From DATCLS01 sp036563805 (GTDB lineage Bacteria; Actinomycetota; Acidimicrobiia; Acidimicrobiales; VFJN01): a stretch of DNA of 64,000 nucleotides. The stretch lies in assembly GCA_036563805.1 (NCBI GenBank), contig DATCLS010000015.1:41114-105113 (forward strand). The letters are read 5' to 3'. The notes under the pieces were generated by a model, which was not told the origin of the DNA, did not search any database, and saw only the letters and a list, made by a program, of their open reading frames with translations. Of this stretch, positions 55,234 through 63,621 are shown one piece after another (the stretch's first letter is position 1; each line of letters begins with the position of its first letter). The translations under genes were made by a program, and so were the position numbers.

Positions 55234-57411
55234 GTGGAAACTGGGGCCTCGTTCATCCTCCACCGTGCCTCCATCGCCGTGCCGCTCTGGTCGAAGTTCG
55301 TTCTAGCCATCGTCGCCGCCGGCGCCCTCGTCGCGGGGGCCGTCACCGCGCTCGCCGTCCCGGCGCAGATGCTGGCCGAGGTGGGCTCCGGCGAGCCGCA
55401 GGACATCGAGCTGGGCGACCTGGCCCAGCGGTCGTACATCTACGCCGCCGACGGCTCCCGGCTGGCCACGCTGTACGGCGACCAGAACCGCCAGCCGATC
55501 GCCCTGTCCGACCTGCCCCGCCACGTCCCCCGGGCGATCATCGACGTCGAGGACGCCGGCTTCTGGGTCCACGACGGCGTCGACGCCCGGGGCATGCTGC
55601 GGGCACTGCGGGTCAACGTCGACGAGGGCGGCATCGCCCAGGGCGGGTCGACCATCACCCAGCAGCTGGTCAAGCTGACGCTGCTGACCACCGAGCAGAC
55701 GCTCGACCGCAAGGTGCAGGAGATCGTGCTGGCGCTGCGGCTCGAGCGCGAGCTGACCAAGCAGGAGATCCTCTCCCGCTACATCAACACCGTCTACTTC
55801 GGCAACGGCGCCTACGGCATCCAGGCCGCGGCTGAAATCTACTTCGGCGTGTCGGCCCGCGACCTGACCGTCGACCAGGCGGCCCTGCTGGCCGGCATCA
55901 TCCGCAGCCCCAACGCCTACAACCCGATCCGTAGCCCCGAGCGGGCCCGCGAGCGGCGCGAGCTGGCGCTCGGCCGCATGGTCGACGCCGGCCACCTCAC
56001 CGAGGACGAGGCCGAGGTCTACAGCATGGCGCCGCTGCCGACGGAGCTGCACGAGGTCACGCCCCGGGTCGACGACTACTTCGCCGACGCGGTGAAGCGT
56101 CAGCTGCTGCGCGACCCCCGCCTGGGCGCTACGCAGGAGGAGCGCGAGCGGGCGGTGTTCCAGGGCGGCCTGCGCATCTACACGACGTTCGATCCCCGGG
56201 CCCAGCAGGCGGCGCTGGCCGCCCGCGACAACAATCTGCCGCTGACCGACGGCGTGTTCGCCGCCGGGACCGACCCGAACACCGGCCAGCCCCGCTACGG
56301 CTCTGCGGCCATCGTCTCGATCGACCCGTCGAACGGTGCCATCCGCAGCATGGTGGGCGGGCCCGGCTTCGACCGGTACCGCTACAACCTGGTCACCCAG
56401 AACCGCCGCAACCCGGGCTCGTCGTTCAAGACGTTCGTGCTGGCCACGCTCATGGAGCAGGGGCGCTCGCCCGAGGACCGGGTCAACGGCATCGGCCCCT
56501 GTCGGTTCCGCAACGACGGCGGCGAGCCCAACCCCTACGAGGTCAACAACTTCGACAACGACCACGGCAGCGTCGACACCATCCGGGCCCAGACCCTGCG
56601 GTCCTCGAACTGCGGGTATGTGCGGCTGGGCCTGATCGCCGGCCTCGACAACGTGCACGACATGGCCCGCAACCTGGGCATCCGCAGCGAGCAGTCCACG
56701 ATCCCCACCGAGCTGTCGGCCCCGCTGGGCACGGCCAGCGTCACGCCGCTCGAGATGGCGTCGGCCTACGCCACGCTAGCCGCCGACGGCGTCTACCACC
56801 CGCCCTACATGATCGAGCGCGTCACCGACGCCGAGGGGCGCACGATCATCGAGCACCAGGACCGGCCCGAGCGGATCGTGTCGGCCGAGACCGCCCGCCT
56901 GGTCACGTCGGTGCTGGTCGACAACGTGCGCAGCGGCACGGCCCGGGCGGCCGCCATCCGCACCGGGCAGCCGGCGGCGGCCAAGACCGGCACCCACCAG
57001 GGCCACCGCGACGCCTGGCTGGTCGGCTACAGCCCCCGCCTGGCGACCGCGGTGTGGATCGGCGGCCTGGGCTCGCAGTTCACGATCAACCTGGGCGGGT
57101 CGCCCATCACCGGTGGCGGCTATCCGGCCCGCATCTGGGGCGACTACATGACCGCCTGGCACGAGGGGCAGGAGATCGTCCCGTTCGCACCGCCGCCGGG
57201 CCGGCCGGGCGGGGCCATGCTGAACGTGCCGGGCGGGGTGGACCTGTCGCCAGCCCCGCCGCCCCAGCTGCCGCCCGGGTTCCCCGGGTTCCCGCCGCGG
57301 CCCGGCGGACCCGGCCAGCCGGGCGGCCCCGGCGGCCCCGGCGGTCCGGGTGGGCCGATCACGCTGCCGACGTTCCCCGGCGGTCCCGGCCGGGGACGGG
57401 GCGGGAACTAG
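55234..57411 (+). CDS. Class A penicillin-binding protein (transglycosylase/transpeptidase)
   Basis: A 725-residue bifunctional peptidoglycan synthase. An N-terminal membrane anchor covers ~17-40. The glycosyltransferase domain has IDVEDAGFWVHDGVDARGML and GGSTITQQLVK, with RNKVQEI-like helices. The transpeptidase domain has the S-x-x-K box in NPGSSFKTF, S-x-N in SSNCGYVRLG and KTGTHQGHRDAW. The last ~55 residues are Gly/Pro-rich. In the first motif the usual EDRRFYEH pattern is altered but the catalytic Glu remains. GTG at 55234 is likely; GTG 55279 at the anchor is an alternative. Confidence 0.93.
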   Translation: METGASFILHRASIAVPLWSKFVLAIVAAGALVAGAVTALAVPAQMLAEVGSGEPQDIELGDLAQRSYIYAADGSRLATLYGDQNRQPIALSDLPRHVPRAIIDVEDAGFWVHDGVDARGMLRALRVNVDEGGIAQGGSTITQQLVKLTLLTTEQTLDRKVQEIVLALRLERELTKQEILSRYINTVYFGNGAYGIQAAAEIYFGVSARDLTVDQAALLAGIIRSPNAYNPIRSPERARERRELALGRMVDAGHLTEDEAEVYSMAPLPTELHEVTPRVDDYFADAVKRQLLRDPRLGATQEERERAVFQGGLRIYTTFDPRAQQAALAARDNNLPLTDGVFAAGTDPNTGQPRYGSAAIVSIDPSNGAIRSMVGGPGFDRYRYNLVTQNRRNPGSSFKTFVLATLMEQGRSPEDRVNGIGPCRFRNDGGEPNPYEVNNFDNDHGSVDTIRAQTLRSSNCGYVRLGLIAGLDNVHDMARNLGIRSEQSTIPTELSAPLGTASVTPLEMASAYATLAADGVYHPPYMIERVTDAEGRTIIEHQDRPERIVSAETARLVTSVLVDNVRSGTARAAAIRTGQPAAAKTGTHQGHRDAWLVGYSPRLATAVWIGGLGSQFTINLGGSPITGGGYPARIWGDYMTAWHEGQEIVPFAPPPGRPGGAMLNVPGGVDLSPAPPPQLPPGFPGFPPRPGGPGQPGGPGGPGGPGGPITLPTFPGGPGRGRGGN

Positions 57412-57597
57412 GCGGGCCAGCCGGTCGGTCCGGGGCTGGCTTGGCCGGGCACCGGCCGGGGACCAGCTGGCGGCGGCTGGCCGGCGTGGGATCGGCCGGG
57501 CCGAGCCTCGGGAGGGCCGGACCACGGGCGGCATCGCCACCCCGCACCGCCGTCGAGGGCGGGCCGGAGGCGGTGAACGACCCAAGCCGCGGCCGGG

Positions 57598-57603
57598 TAG
57601 GGT
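57598..57603 (+). promoter_or_regulatory. -10 hexamer TAGGGT
   Basis: TAGGGT is 8 nt before the ATG at 57612. Confidence 0.5.
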
Positions 57604-57611
57604 CGCCGTTG

Positions 57612-58328
57612 ATGAGCCGATGGGAGCCACTCCTCGTCGTCCAAGAGCACGACACCCACGTCGACCAGCTGATCCACCGGTCGGAGACCCTGCCGCAGCG
57701 GGCCCAGCTCGCCGAGCACGAGAAGGAGGTCGCCGAGCTGGAGCGGCGCTTGGCCGAGGTCGACGAGCGGCGGGGTGAGCTGACCCGCAGCCAGCAACGT
57801 TTCCAGGACGAGGTCAGCTCGCTCACCGAGCGGGCCAGCCAGGCCGAGAAGAAGCTCTACTCGGGCACGGTCAGCAACCCGCGTGAGCTCCAGGCTCTGC
57901 AGGACGACATCGCCGCCATCCGCCGCCGCATCGCCCAGGTCGAGGACGACGAGCTCGAGGTCATGGAGCTGCTCGAGCCTGTCGAGGCGACCCGGGCCGA
58001 GCTGCTCAGCGAGCGGGAGCGGCTCGACGGCGAGGGCGCTCGGCTGCGCGCCGGGCTGGCCGAGGCCGAGGCCGAGATCGAGGCCGAGCTGGCCGAAGTC
58101 CGCCGCCAGCGCGAGGAGGCGGCCGCCGCCGTCGACGCGGATCTGTGGCCGACCTACGACCGGCTCCGGTCGAGCCTCGGGGGCGTGGCCATCGCCCGAC
58201 TGGTCGGCTCCACCTGCCAGGGGTGCCACCTGGCGTTGCCAGCGGCCGAGGTCGACCGCATCCGCCACCTGTCGCCCGACGAGCCCGTGAACTGCGAGGA
58301 GTGCGGCCGCCTCCTCGTGCGGGACTGA
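57612..58328 (+). CDS. Coiled-coil protein with C4 zinc ribbon (CT398/DUF164 type)
   Basis: A 238-residue protein. Residues ~15-180 form a long antiparallel coiled coil (heptads rich in Glu/Arg/Leu; LYSGTVSNPRELQALQDDI is the conserved hairpin region). The C-terminus has a four-cysteine zinc ribbon (CQGCHLALP ... CEECGRLLV). The family is widespread and proposed to be a nucleic-acid-binding or chaperone-like factor; the biochemical role is not settled. The next gene starts 12 bp downstream. Confidence 0.9.
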   Translation: MSRWEPLLVVQEHDTHVDQLIHRSETLPQRAQLAEHEKEVAELERRLAEVDERRGELTRSQQRFQDEVSSLTERASQAEKKLYSGTVSNPRELQALQDDIAAIRRRIAQVEDDELEVMELLEPVEATRAELLSERERLDGEGARLRAGLAEAEAEIEAELAEVRRQREEAAAAVDADLWPTYDRLRSSLGGVAIARLVGSTCQGCHLALPAAEVDRIRHLSPDEPVNCEECGRLLVRD

Positions 58329-58340
58329 CCGCCGCCGACC

Positions 58341-58853
58341 GTGGTCCTCTGGTTCGCCGGCGGGGCGTTCGTGCTCGTCTGGCTGGTGTTCCGCAGCCCG
58401 GCGGTCGACTACCGGCTCGTGATCGTGGGTGCCCTGCTGCCGCTGGTCGAGCTGCCGTTCGGCTCGCCCCGGGTCCTGCACAGCTTGGCCGGCAGCGTGG
58501 CGCTGCTGGCGCTGGCCATGCTGGCCACGCCGCGGCGCCGGCTCGTCCAGCGCCGCCTGGTGGCGATCCCCATCGGCACGTTCATCCACCTGGTGCTCGA
58601 CGGCATGTGGACCCTGACCGACGCCTTCTGGTGGCCGTTCACCGGCCTGGCGTGGAGCGACGAGCGGCTACCCGAGCTGGCGCGGGGCGGCCTCGACGTC
58701 GTGCTCGAGGTGGTCGGGGCCGTCGCCCTGTGGTGGTGCTGGAGCCGGTTCCGGCTGGCCGAGCCCGACCGCCGTGCCCGGTTCCTGCGGAGCGGCCAGC
58801 TCGACCGCGACGTCGCCCTGCCCGGCGGGCCGACGGCGGGGCGGGTGCGCTGA
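58341..58853 (+). CDS. Small polytopic membrane protein (YdjM/DUF457-like)
   Basis: A 170-residue protein with about four hydrophobic helices. Conserved-looking polar residues in membrane context (RVLHSLAGSVALL, FIHLVLDGMWTL) recall the His/Asp pattern of membrane-bound metal-dependent hydrolases of the YdjM/DUF457 group. The C-terminal segment GGPTAGRVR is part of a local duplication. GTG lies 12 bp after the upstream stop. The functional call is tentative. Confidence 0.7.
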   Translation: MVLWFAGGAFVLVWLVFRSPAVDYRLVIVGALLPLVELPFGSPRVLHSLAGSVALLALAMLATPRRRLVQRRLVAIPIGTFIHLVLDGMWTLTDAFWWPFTGLAWSDERLPELARGGLDVVLEVVGAVALWWCWSRFRLAEPDRRARFLRSGQLDRDVALPGGPTAGRVR

Positions 58854-58907
58854 TGGGCGTTGGCAGGGGCCGGCGCTCGGCGTCGGGCGGGCCGACGGCG
58901 GGGCGGG
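58824..58907 (+). repeat. 22-bp direct repeat with 62-bp period duplicating a gene junction
   Basis: The same 22 bp occur at 58824-58845 and 58886-58907, each leading into an overlapping TGATG stop/start. The duplication leaves a 20-codon mini-ORF from the ATG at 58853 to the TGA at 58915. Its C-terminus (GGPTAGRAG) mirrors that of the preceding membrane protein. Confidence 0.8.
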
Positions 58908-58914
58908 CGGGCTG

Positions 58915-59523
58915 ATGCTCGTCCTCGCCCGCCACGGCCGGACCGAGGCCAACGCCCGGGGCGTGCTGCTCGGGCGGGCCGACCCCCGCCTCGACGACGA
59001 GGGCACCAGCCAGGCCGCCGACCTGGGCGCCAGCCTGGCCGCCCCCGGGAACGACATCGTGCGGATCGTCTCCAGCCCGCTGTCCCGGTGCCGGGCGACC
59101 GCCGAGGCGATCGCCGCGGCGGTGGGCGGGCTCGACGTCGAGGTCGACGACCGCTGGATCGAGCTCGACTACGGCGTCCTCGACGGCGTGGCGCTCGGTG
59201 ACGTGCCGGCCGAGACGTGGGCGGCGTGGCGGTCCGACGTCTCGTGGGCGCCCGAGGGCGGCGAGTCGCTGGCGGCGCTGGGGGAGCGGGTCCGCGCCGC
59301 GTGCGACGACCTCGTGGCCGACGCCGCCGGGTCCGACGTGGTCGTGGTCAGCCACGTCTCGCCCATCAAGGCGGCCGTGGCCTGGGCGCTCGGGGCCGGC
59401 GACGAGGTGGCGTGGCGCATGTGGGTGGCGCCGGCCTCGATCACCCGGCTCGGGGTGGCCGGCGGGCAGCCGTCGCTGCGGTCGTTCAACGAGGTGGCGC
59501 ACCTCGGGGGCCGGGCCGGCTGA
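58915..59523 (+). CDS. Histidine phosphatase (phosphoglycerate-mutase-like)
   Basis: A 202-residue branch-1 histidine phosphatase: the phospho-histidine motif is LARHGRTEANARG, followed by SSPLSRCRATAEAIA, the acid residue region ELDYGVLDG, and the second histidine in VVVSHVSPIKAAVAWAL. This subtype includes GpgP-like and CobC/ribonuclease-H-associated phosphatases; a tie to the zinc-ribbon protein two genes upstream is seen in other actinobacteria. ATG overlaps the stop of the 20-codon mini-ORF. Confidence 0.88.
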   Translation: MLVLARHGRTEANARGVLLGRADPRLDDEGTSQAADLGASLAAPGNDIVRIVSSPLSRCRATAEAIAAAVGGLDVEVDDRWIELDYGVLDGVALGDVPAETWAAWRSDVSWAPEGGESLAALGERVRAACDDLVADAAGSDVVVVSHVSPIKAAVAWALGAGDEVAWRMWVAPASITRLGVAGGQPSLRSFNEVAHLGGRAG

Positions 59524-59612
59524 GAACTCGGTACCGGGCCGACCGGGCGGGGTCCCGGTGGCGCCGGCCGTGCCGGCCGCCAGCCGGTGTCGGCGAGCCG
59601 GCGGGTTCGGGC

Positions 59613-59691
59613 GGCCGGCGGAGGCGCGTCGGCGGAAAGCCGGGCCCGAGGGTCCGGGCGGGCCGGCGGAGGCGCGTCGGCGGAAAGCCGG
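59613..59691 (+). repeat. 31-bp direct repeat, 48-bp period, intergenic
   Basis: Identical 31-bp copies at 59613-59643 and 59661-59691 lie between the phosphatase and PhzF genes. Each copy contains GGCGGAGGCGCGTCGGCGG. No coding or promoter role is visible. Confidence 0.75.
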
Positions 59692-59714
59692 CGGTCCGCC
59701 AGGGGGCGCATCGC

Positions 59715-59720
59715 TACGGT
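59715..59720 (+). promoter_or_regulatory. -10 hexamer TACGGT
   Basis: TACGGT is 6 nt before the ATG at 59727; the same arrangement recurs at the right edge of the window. Confidence 0.55.
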
Positions 59721-59726
59721 CGGCCC

Positions 59727-60557
59727 ATGAGCCATCCCATCACCGTGGTCGACTCCTTCTCGGAGGTGCCGTTCACCGGCAACCCGGCCGGCGTGTGTCT
59801 GCTCACCCGGCCCACCACCGAGGCGTGGATGGCGGCCGTCGCCGCCGAGCTCAACCTGGCCGAGACCGCCTTCCTGGTGCCCCGGCCCGACGGCGACCAC
59901 GATCTGCGGTGGTTCACGCCCGAGACCGAGGTCGAGCTGTGCGGCCACGCCACCCTGGCGTCCGCCCACGTGCTGGGCGTCGCGGACGGGGAGCGGCGCT
60001 TTCACACCCGCAGCGGCGTGCTGACGTGCCGGGCCGGCGACGACGGCACGATCGTGATGGACTTCCCGGCCATCCAGGTCGCCCCCGTCGACGCGCCGCC
60101 CGACTTCTCCGATGCGCTGGGCGTCGGCGCCGACCGCATCGTCGGCGTGTTCGCCGGTGCCGGCTGGACGCTGGTCGAGGTGGCCGAGCCGGCCGACGTG
60201 CGTGCCGCCCGGCCCAGCCCGCCGGACGTGGAGGCGCTGGCCCCCGACTCGGCGGTCCTGCTGGCCGCCGCGCCGGGCGACCGTCCCGGCATCGACTCGG
60301 TGTGCCGGGTGTTCGCCCCCGGCTACGGCATCGACGAGGACCCGGTCACCGGGTCGGCCCACTGCGTCCTGGCCCCGTGGCTGGCGGCCCGGGCGGAGGC
60401 GGCCGGCGAGGCCGGACGAGTGGCGTTCGTCGGCGAGCAGGCGTCGCGCCGGGGCGGGATCGTCGGGATGCGCCTGGCCGGCGACCGGGTCGAGCTGTCC
60501 GGCCGGGCGGTGACGGTGATCGAGGGGACGCTGCACAGCGATCCGCCGGCGGCCTGA
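59727..60557 (+). CDS. PhzF-family isomerase
   Basis: A 276-residue protein of the diaminopimelate-epimerase-like fold. Motifs are FTGNPAGVCLL near the N-terminus, the general acid/base Glu in NLAETAFL, RWFTPETEVELCGHATLASA, FAPGYGIDEDPVTGSAHCVL and the terminal GRAVTVIEG. PhzF proper isomerises a phenazine precursor; most stand-alone members have unknown substrates, and no phenazine genes are near. Normal length. Confidence 0.93.
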   Translation: MSHPITVVDSFSEVPFTGNPAGVCLLTRPTTEAWMAAVAAELNLAETAFLVPRPDGDHDLRWFTPETEVELCGHATLASAHVLGVADGERRFHTRSGVLTCRAGDDGTIVMDFPAIQVAPVDAPPDFSDALGVGADRIVGVFAGAGWTLVEVAEPADVRAARPSPPDVEALAPDSAVLLAAAPGDRPGIDSVCRVFAPGYGIDEDPVTGSAHCVLAPWLAARAEAAGEAGRVAFVGEQASRRGGIVGMRLAGDRVELSGRAVTVIEGTLHSDPPAA

Positions 60558-60759
60558 GGGGCGGTCGGCGCGGCCGGCGGGGCCGGCGCGCCCGGCGCCG
60601 CCAGGGGATCGGTCGGGCGTGTCCGGCGCGGTCGGCGTCCGGCGCGGCCGCTGGGCCCGGCCGGCGGGCCATCGGCCGCGGTGTGCGTCCGGCGCGCCCG
60701 CTGGTCCGCCCAGTGGACCGAGGGTCGAGGGTCACGCCAGCCTGCCGTACTCTGAGCCC
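60558..60759. other. GC-rich intergenic stretch
   Basis: About 200 bp built from imperfect GGCGCGGCCGG-type repeats. It carries a TACTCT element at 60748-60753 for the next gene and nothing else I can identify. Confidence 0.45.
60748..60753 (+). promoter_or_regulatory. -10 hexamer TACTCT
   Basis: TACTCT is 6 nt before the GTG at 60760 and fixes that start. Confidence 0.55.
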
Positions 60760-61164
60760 GTGCGGGTGCTCGTCATCGCCGCCATCGTCCTGGGCATCTG
60801 GTACCTGCCCCGCCTCTGGCAGAAGGTGGGCGGCCCGGCCCTGGCCGTCAAGCTGGCCGGGGTGCTCCGCACGCTGTGGAAGGTCGCCCTCGCCGTCGGG
60901 GCCGTGGCGGTCGTGGCGGCGATGGCCCAGGGCTGTGACGGCGAGGACCCGACGCCCGATGGCTCCGGGGCGTCCGGGGGGTCCGGCGGGTCCGACGCGG
61001 GGCCGTGCATCGCGTACGAGCCCGAGAACTGCCCGCCGCCGGGATCGGGCACCCCGACCACGACGGCGGGCGGCATCCTGCTCGGCGACGATGCCGACGG
61101 GCCCGACTACGCGCCGTGTCCCGCCTTCCACGAAGAGGACTGCCCGCTCGAGACCGGGCCCTGA
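60760..61164 (+). CDS. Small membrane-anchored Cys-containing protein, unknown
   Basis: A 134-residue protein: hydrophobic helix ~2-20 (VLVIAAIVLGIWYLPRLWQ), a second helix ~44-60 ending in AAMAQGC, then an acidic extracytoplasmic tail rich in Gly/Ser/Pro with four more cysteines (CIAYEPENC, CPAFHEEDC) that could form disulfides. I do not recognise the family. The tail pattern C-x7-C occurs twice, suggesting an internal repeat. Confidence 0.65.
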   Translation: MRVLVIAAIVLGIWYLPRLWQKVGGPALAVKLAGVLRTLWKVALAVGAVAVVAAMAQGCDGEDPTPDGSGASGGSGGSDAGPCIAYEPENCPPPGSGTPTTTAGGILLGDDADGPDYAPCPAFHEEDCPLETGP

Positions 61165-61246
61165 GGATACACCTGGTGACGGGCCCGGCCGGTCCGTAGT
61201 GGAGCCGCGTCGCCACTATGCGCAACGACGTGTCCGTGCAGGCCGC

Positions 61247-61336
61247 TAGGCTTCGAGCGACCAGTCTGAGCTCGACTGGTCACCGCATTGAGGGTGTCGG
61301 TGCCCCCGGGTTCTCTGAGGGTCCGGGGGCACCGGC
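61247..61336 (+). ncRNA. Candidate small RNA with two hairpins and its own -10
   Basis: TAGGCT at 61247-61252 would start transcription near 61259. The transcript would form GACCAGTC/GACTGGTC (61259-61281, 7-nt loop) and then a perfect 12-bp stem CGGTGCCCCCGG/CCGGGGGCACCG (61298-61334, 13-nt loop), followed by GCGCGTT. It lies between convergent genes, so the hairpins may instead be a bidirectional terminator. Confidence 0.4.
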
Positions 61337-61348
61337 GCGTTCGATGGT

Positions 61349-61624
61349 TCAGCCCTCCGCGTGCTCGGCCTCGACCGTGGCCTCGGCGTCTGCCCGCTTC
61401 TCCCAGCGCAGGCCGCCCCGGGGGCCTCGGCGGAGGATGAAGTCGGCCGTCGACCGGTCGCCGGCCTCGTCGCCGGCCCAGGCCCAGCCGACGATCTCGC
61501 CGTCCTGGGCCGTGTCGCGCTGACCGTCACGCTGGTACCACAGGTAGTCGTCGCGGGCCTCGGCGAGGGACGAGTACCGCCGTGGCTCGCTCGGGCCGCC
61601 GACCAGGAGTGCGAGGACCTCCAT
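61349..61624 (-). CDS. Small hypothetical protein
   Basis: A 91-residue soluble, acidic protein with repeated aromatic and charged residues (YSSLAEARDDYLWYQRDG, IVGWAWAGDEAG, LRRGPRGGLRWEKRA). The start is well supported: TAGCCT lies 8 nt before the ATG on the minus strand, while the longer frame upstream has no signals. I do not recognise the family. Confidence 0.65.
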   Translation of the reverse strand: MEVLALLVGGPSEPRRYSSLAEARDDYLWYQRDGQRDTAQDGEIVGWAWAGDEAGDRSTADFILRRGPRGGLRWEKRADAEATVEAEHAEG

Positions 61625-61632
61625 CGCCGTCC

Positions 61633-61638
61633 AGGCTA
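61633..61638 (-). promoter_or_regulatory. -10 hexamer TAGCCT (minus strand)
   Basis: On the minus strand TAGCCT ends 8 nt before the ATG at 61624. Confidence 0.55.
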
Positions 61639-61791
61639 GATCAACGGAACCTACGCGCGCGTCACTTAGTGGTGGGACCAGCGCGATGCGTGCGGCGGGA
61701 GGCGGCGGATCGGTTGCGGCGGGGACCGGGATCACGGTGGCGGCGCCGCGTCCCCGCGGACCGACGGACGTTCCGTGAGATGGGGGAGTAC

Positions 61792-61990
61792 GTGGACCCA
61801 GGCGCTCGCAGGCTGTGGTATGGGTCGTCGTCGCCGGGGCGGTCATCGTCCCCGTCGGCGGCGTGGCTGGCCAGATCGGGCTCGTGCGGTGAGAGGCCGA
61901 CGAGTTCGGCACGAAGCAGGTGGTCGCGCTCGCGGTCGGCATCGTGCTCGTGGCGGTGGGCGTCGCCCGGCCCTCTGGAAAGCGCGCGGG
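61792..61990 (+). pseudogene. Possible decayed two-helix membrane protein
   Basis: GTG at 61792 follows a good GGGGGAG, but the frame turns low-complexity after nine codons. In another frame a hydrophobic helix is encoded (VVWVVVAGAVIVPVGGVAG, from 61815). A TGA follows, and beyond it in the same frame comes a second helix (VVALAVGIVLVAVGVA). One indel and one in-frame stop would restore a small two-helix protein. Sequencing error is an alternative. Confidence 0.35.
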
Positions 61991-62033
61991 GCGACCGGGC
62001 CTAGCCGGGCATCCGGCGCACCGGGTACCCCTT

Positions 62034-62441
62034 TCAGGGTTCGAGCTCGAGGGGCGCCGTCGCCAGGCCCTGGAAGCCGTGGATGTACACGCTGGCCACG
62101 ATGCAGGCGCCGGGCGCCGACGCGCAGTCGGTCTCGGTCGTGTTGTGGCGGATCACCCGGCGGACCGTGAGCGGCTTGGTGTAGCCGCCGGTGGCGTCGG
62201 CGCTGAAGCTGGTGGCGGTCCGGCTGTCGCAGTCGTCGAGCGAGTCGGCGCCGGCCACGCACTCGATGATCCCGAGCGACGAGCCCGGCGAGTACCCCGA
62301 GCCCGTGACGGTCACGACCTGGCCGTCGACCAGGCCCGTGCTCGGCACGACCCACACGGTCGGCTGCCGCTCGCAGCCGGCGAGGGTCGGCACGATGGCG
62401 ACGGCGACGACGGCCGCCAACGACGTGAGGCGGTGGCGCAT
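62034..62441 (-). CDS. Secreted lipoprotein with neocarzinostatin-type fold
   Basis: A 135-residue protein with a signal peptide ending in the lipobox LAGC (Cys23), then an Ig-like beta sandwich of the neocarzinostatin/macromomycin family: VVPSTGLVDGQVVTVTGSGY, two Cys pairs, FSADATGGYTKPLTVRRVI. In Streptomyces the fold binds enediyne chromophores, but many actinobacteria have members with no known ligand. No enediyne genes are present here. GGGGAA precedes the ATG. rnpB is divergent 70 bp away. Confidence 0.8.
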   Translation of the reverse strand: MRHRLTSLAAVVAVAIVPTLAGCERQPTVWVVPSTGLVDGQVVTVTGSGYSPGSSLGIIECVAGADSLDDCDSRTATSFSADATGGYTKPLTVRRVIRHNTTETDCASAPGACIVASVYIHGFQGLATAPLELEP

Positions 62442-62494
62442 GGCAGTTCCCCCAGCTTCGATTCCCCAGTGCCGGCCACCTTAGGTCGGGCGGT

Positions 62495-62500
62495 AGGCTG
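62495..62500 (+). promoter_or_regulatory. -10 hexamer TAGGCT of rnpB
   Basis: TAGGCT ends 10 nt before the first paired base of the RNase P RNA. Confidence 0.5.
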
Positions 62501-62510
62501 ACCGACGACG

Positions 62511-62871
<361 letters not shown>

Positions 62872-63008
62872 GTCACCCACCCCCTCTGACTGGGGGGCGA
62901 TGCGAGTTGACGCGATCGTCGGAGGCCTCATGGCGCGTCCGTGCGCGTCCGCTGGGGCGAGGTCACGACGGCGGCGGGCGGCCGGTCCCCGGCGAGGGCG
63001 GAGCCCGG

Positions 63009-63557
63009 TCAGGCGGGGGTGGGCCGGTAGGCGTGGATGACGGCTCCCGTGGCGAAGGTCGTGGTGCCGACGAGATCGACGGTGCCGGCGCTGGCGGAGC
63101 GGAAGAGGGGCTCGCCGCCGCCCTTGATGATCGGGGAGGTGCAGATCCGGTACTCGTCGAGCAGGCCGGCCCCGGCGAGGGCGTCGGTCAGCTGGCCGGT
63201 GCCCCAGATGACGATGTCGCCACCCTCGGTCTCCTTCAGGCGCTCGACCTCGTCGAGCAGCTCAGGGCCGGGGATGACCACGGTCGGCGGCCACGCCGCG
63301 GTGTCGACCGGCTGGGAGGCGACGACGTGCTTGGTGATGGCGTTGACGTGGTCGGAGAACGGGTCGCCGGAACGCGTGGGCCAGGCCTGGGCCATGCCCT
63401 CGAAGGTGACACGGCCGAGCAGCAGGGCGTCGGCCCGGAGCGTCATCTCGAGCAGGTGGGTCTGCAGGTCCTCGTCGGCGTAGGGGAACGACCACTCGTG
63501 CGGGGCGTCGATGTAGCCGTCGAGGGTGGCGTGGGTGAAGTTGACGATGCTGCGCAT
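63009..63557 (-). CDS. Dihydrofolate-reductase-fold protein (RibD C-terminal type)
   Basis: A 182-residue reductase-fold protein: IVNFTHATLDGYIDAPHEW, ALLLGRVTFEGMAQAWP, DIVIWGTGQLTDALAGAGLLDEY. It belongs to the single-domain group often annotated as dihydrofolate reductase family, whose members are NADPH-binding with unproven substrates. A second, distant DHFR-fold protein occurs at 41136. ATG is the first Met; no strong ribosome-binding site is visible. Confidence 0.9.
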   Translation of the reverse strand: MRSIVNFTHATLDGYIDAPHEWSFPYADEDLQTHLLEMTLRADALLLGRVTFEGMAQAWPTRSGDPFSDHVNAITKHVVASQPVDTAAWPPTVVIPGPELLDEVERLKETEGGDIVIWGTGQLTDALAGAGLLDEYRICTSPIIKGGGEPLFRSASAGTVDLVGTTTFATGAVIHAYRPTPA

Positions 63558-63621
63558 GCATCAACGACGCCGCACCCTCGCGGAACTCATCGGCCGCCGG
63601 CAGCGCCGGACGCCCGGACGC

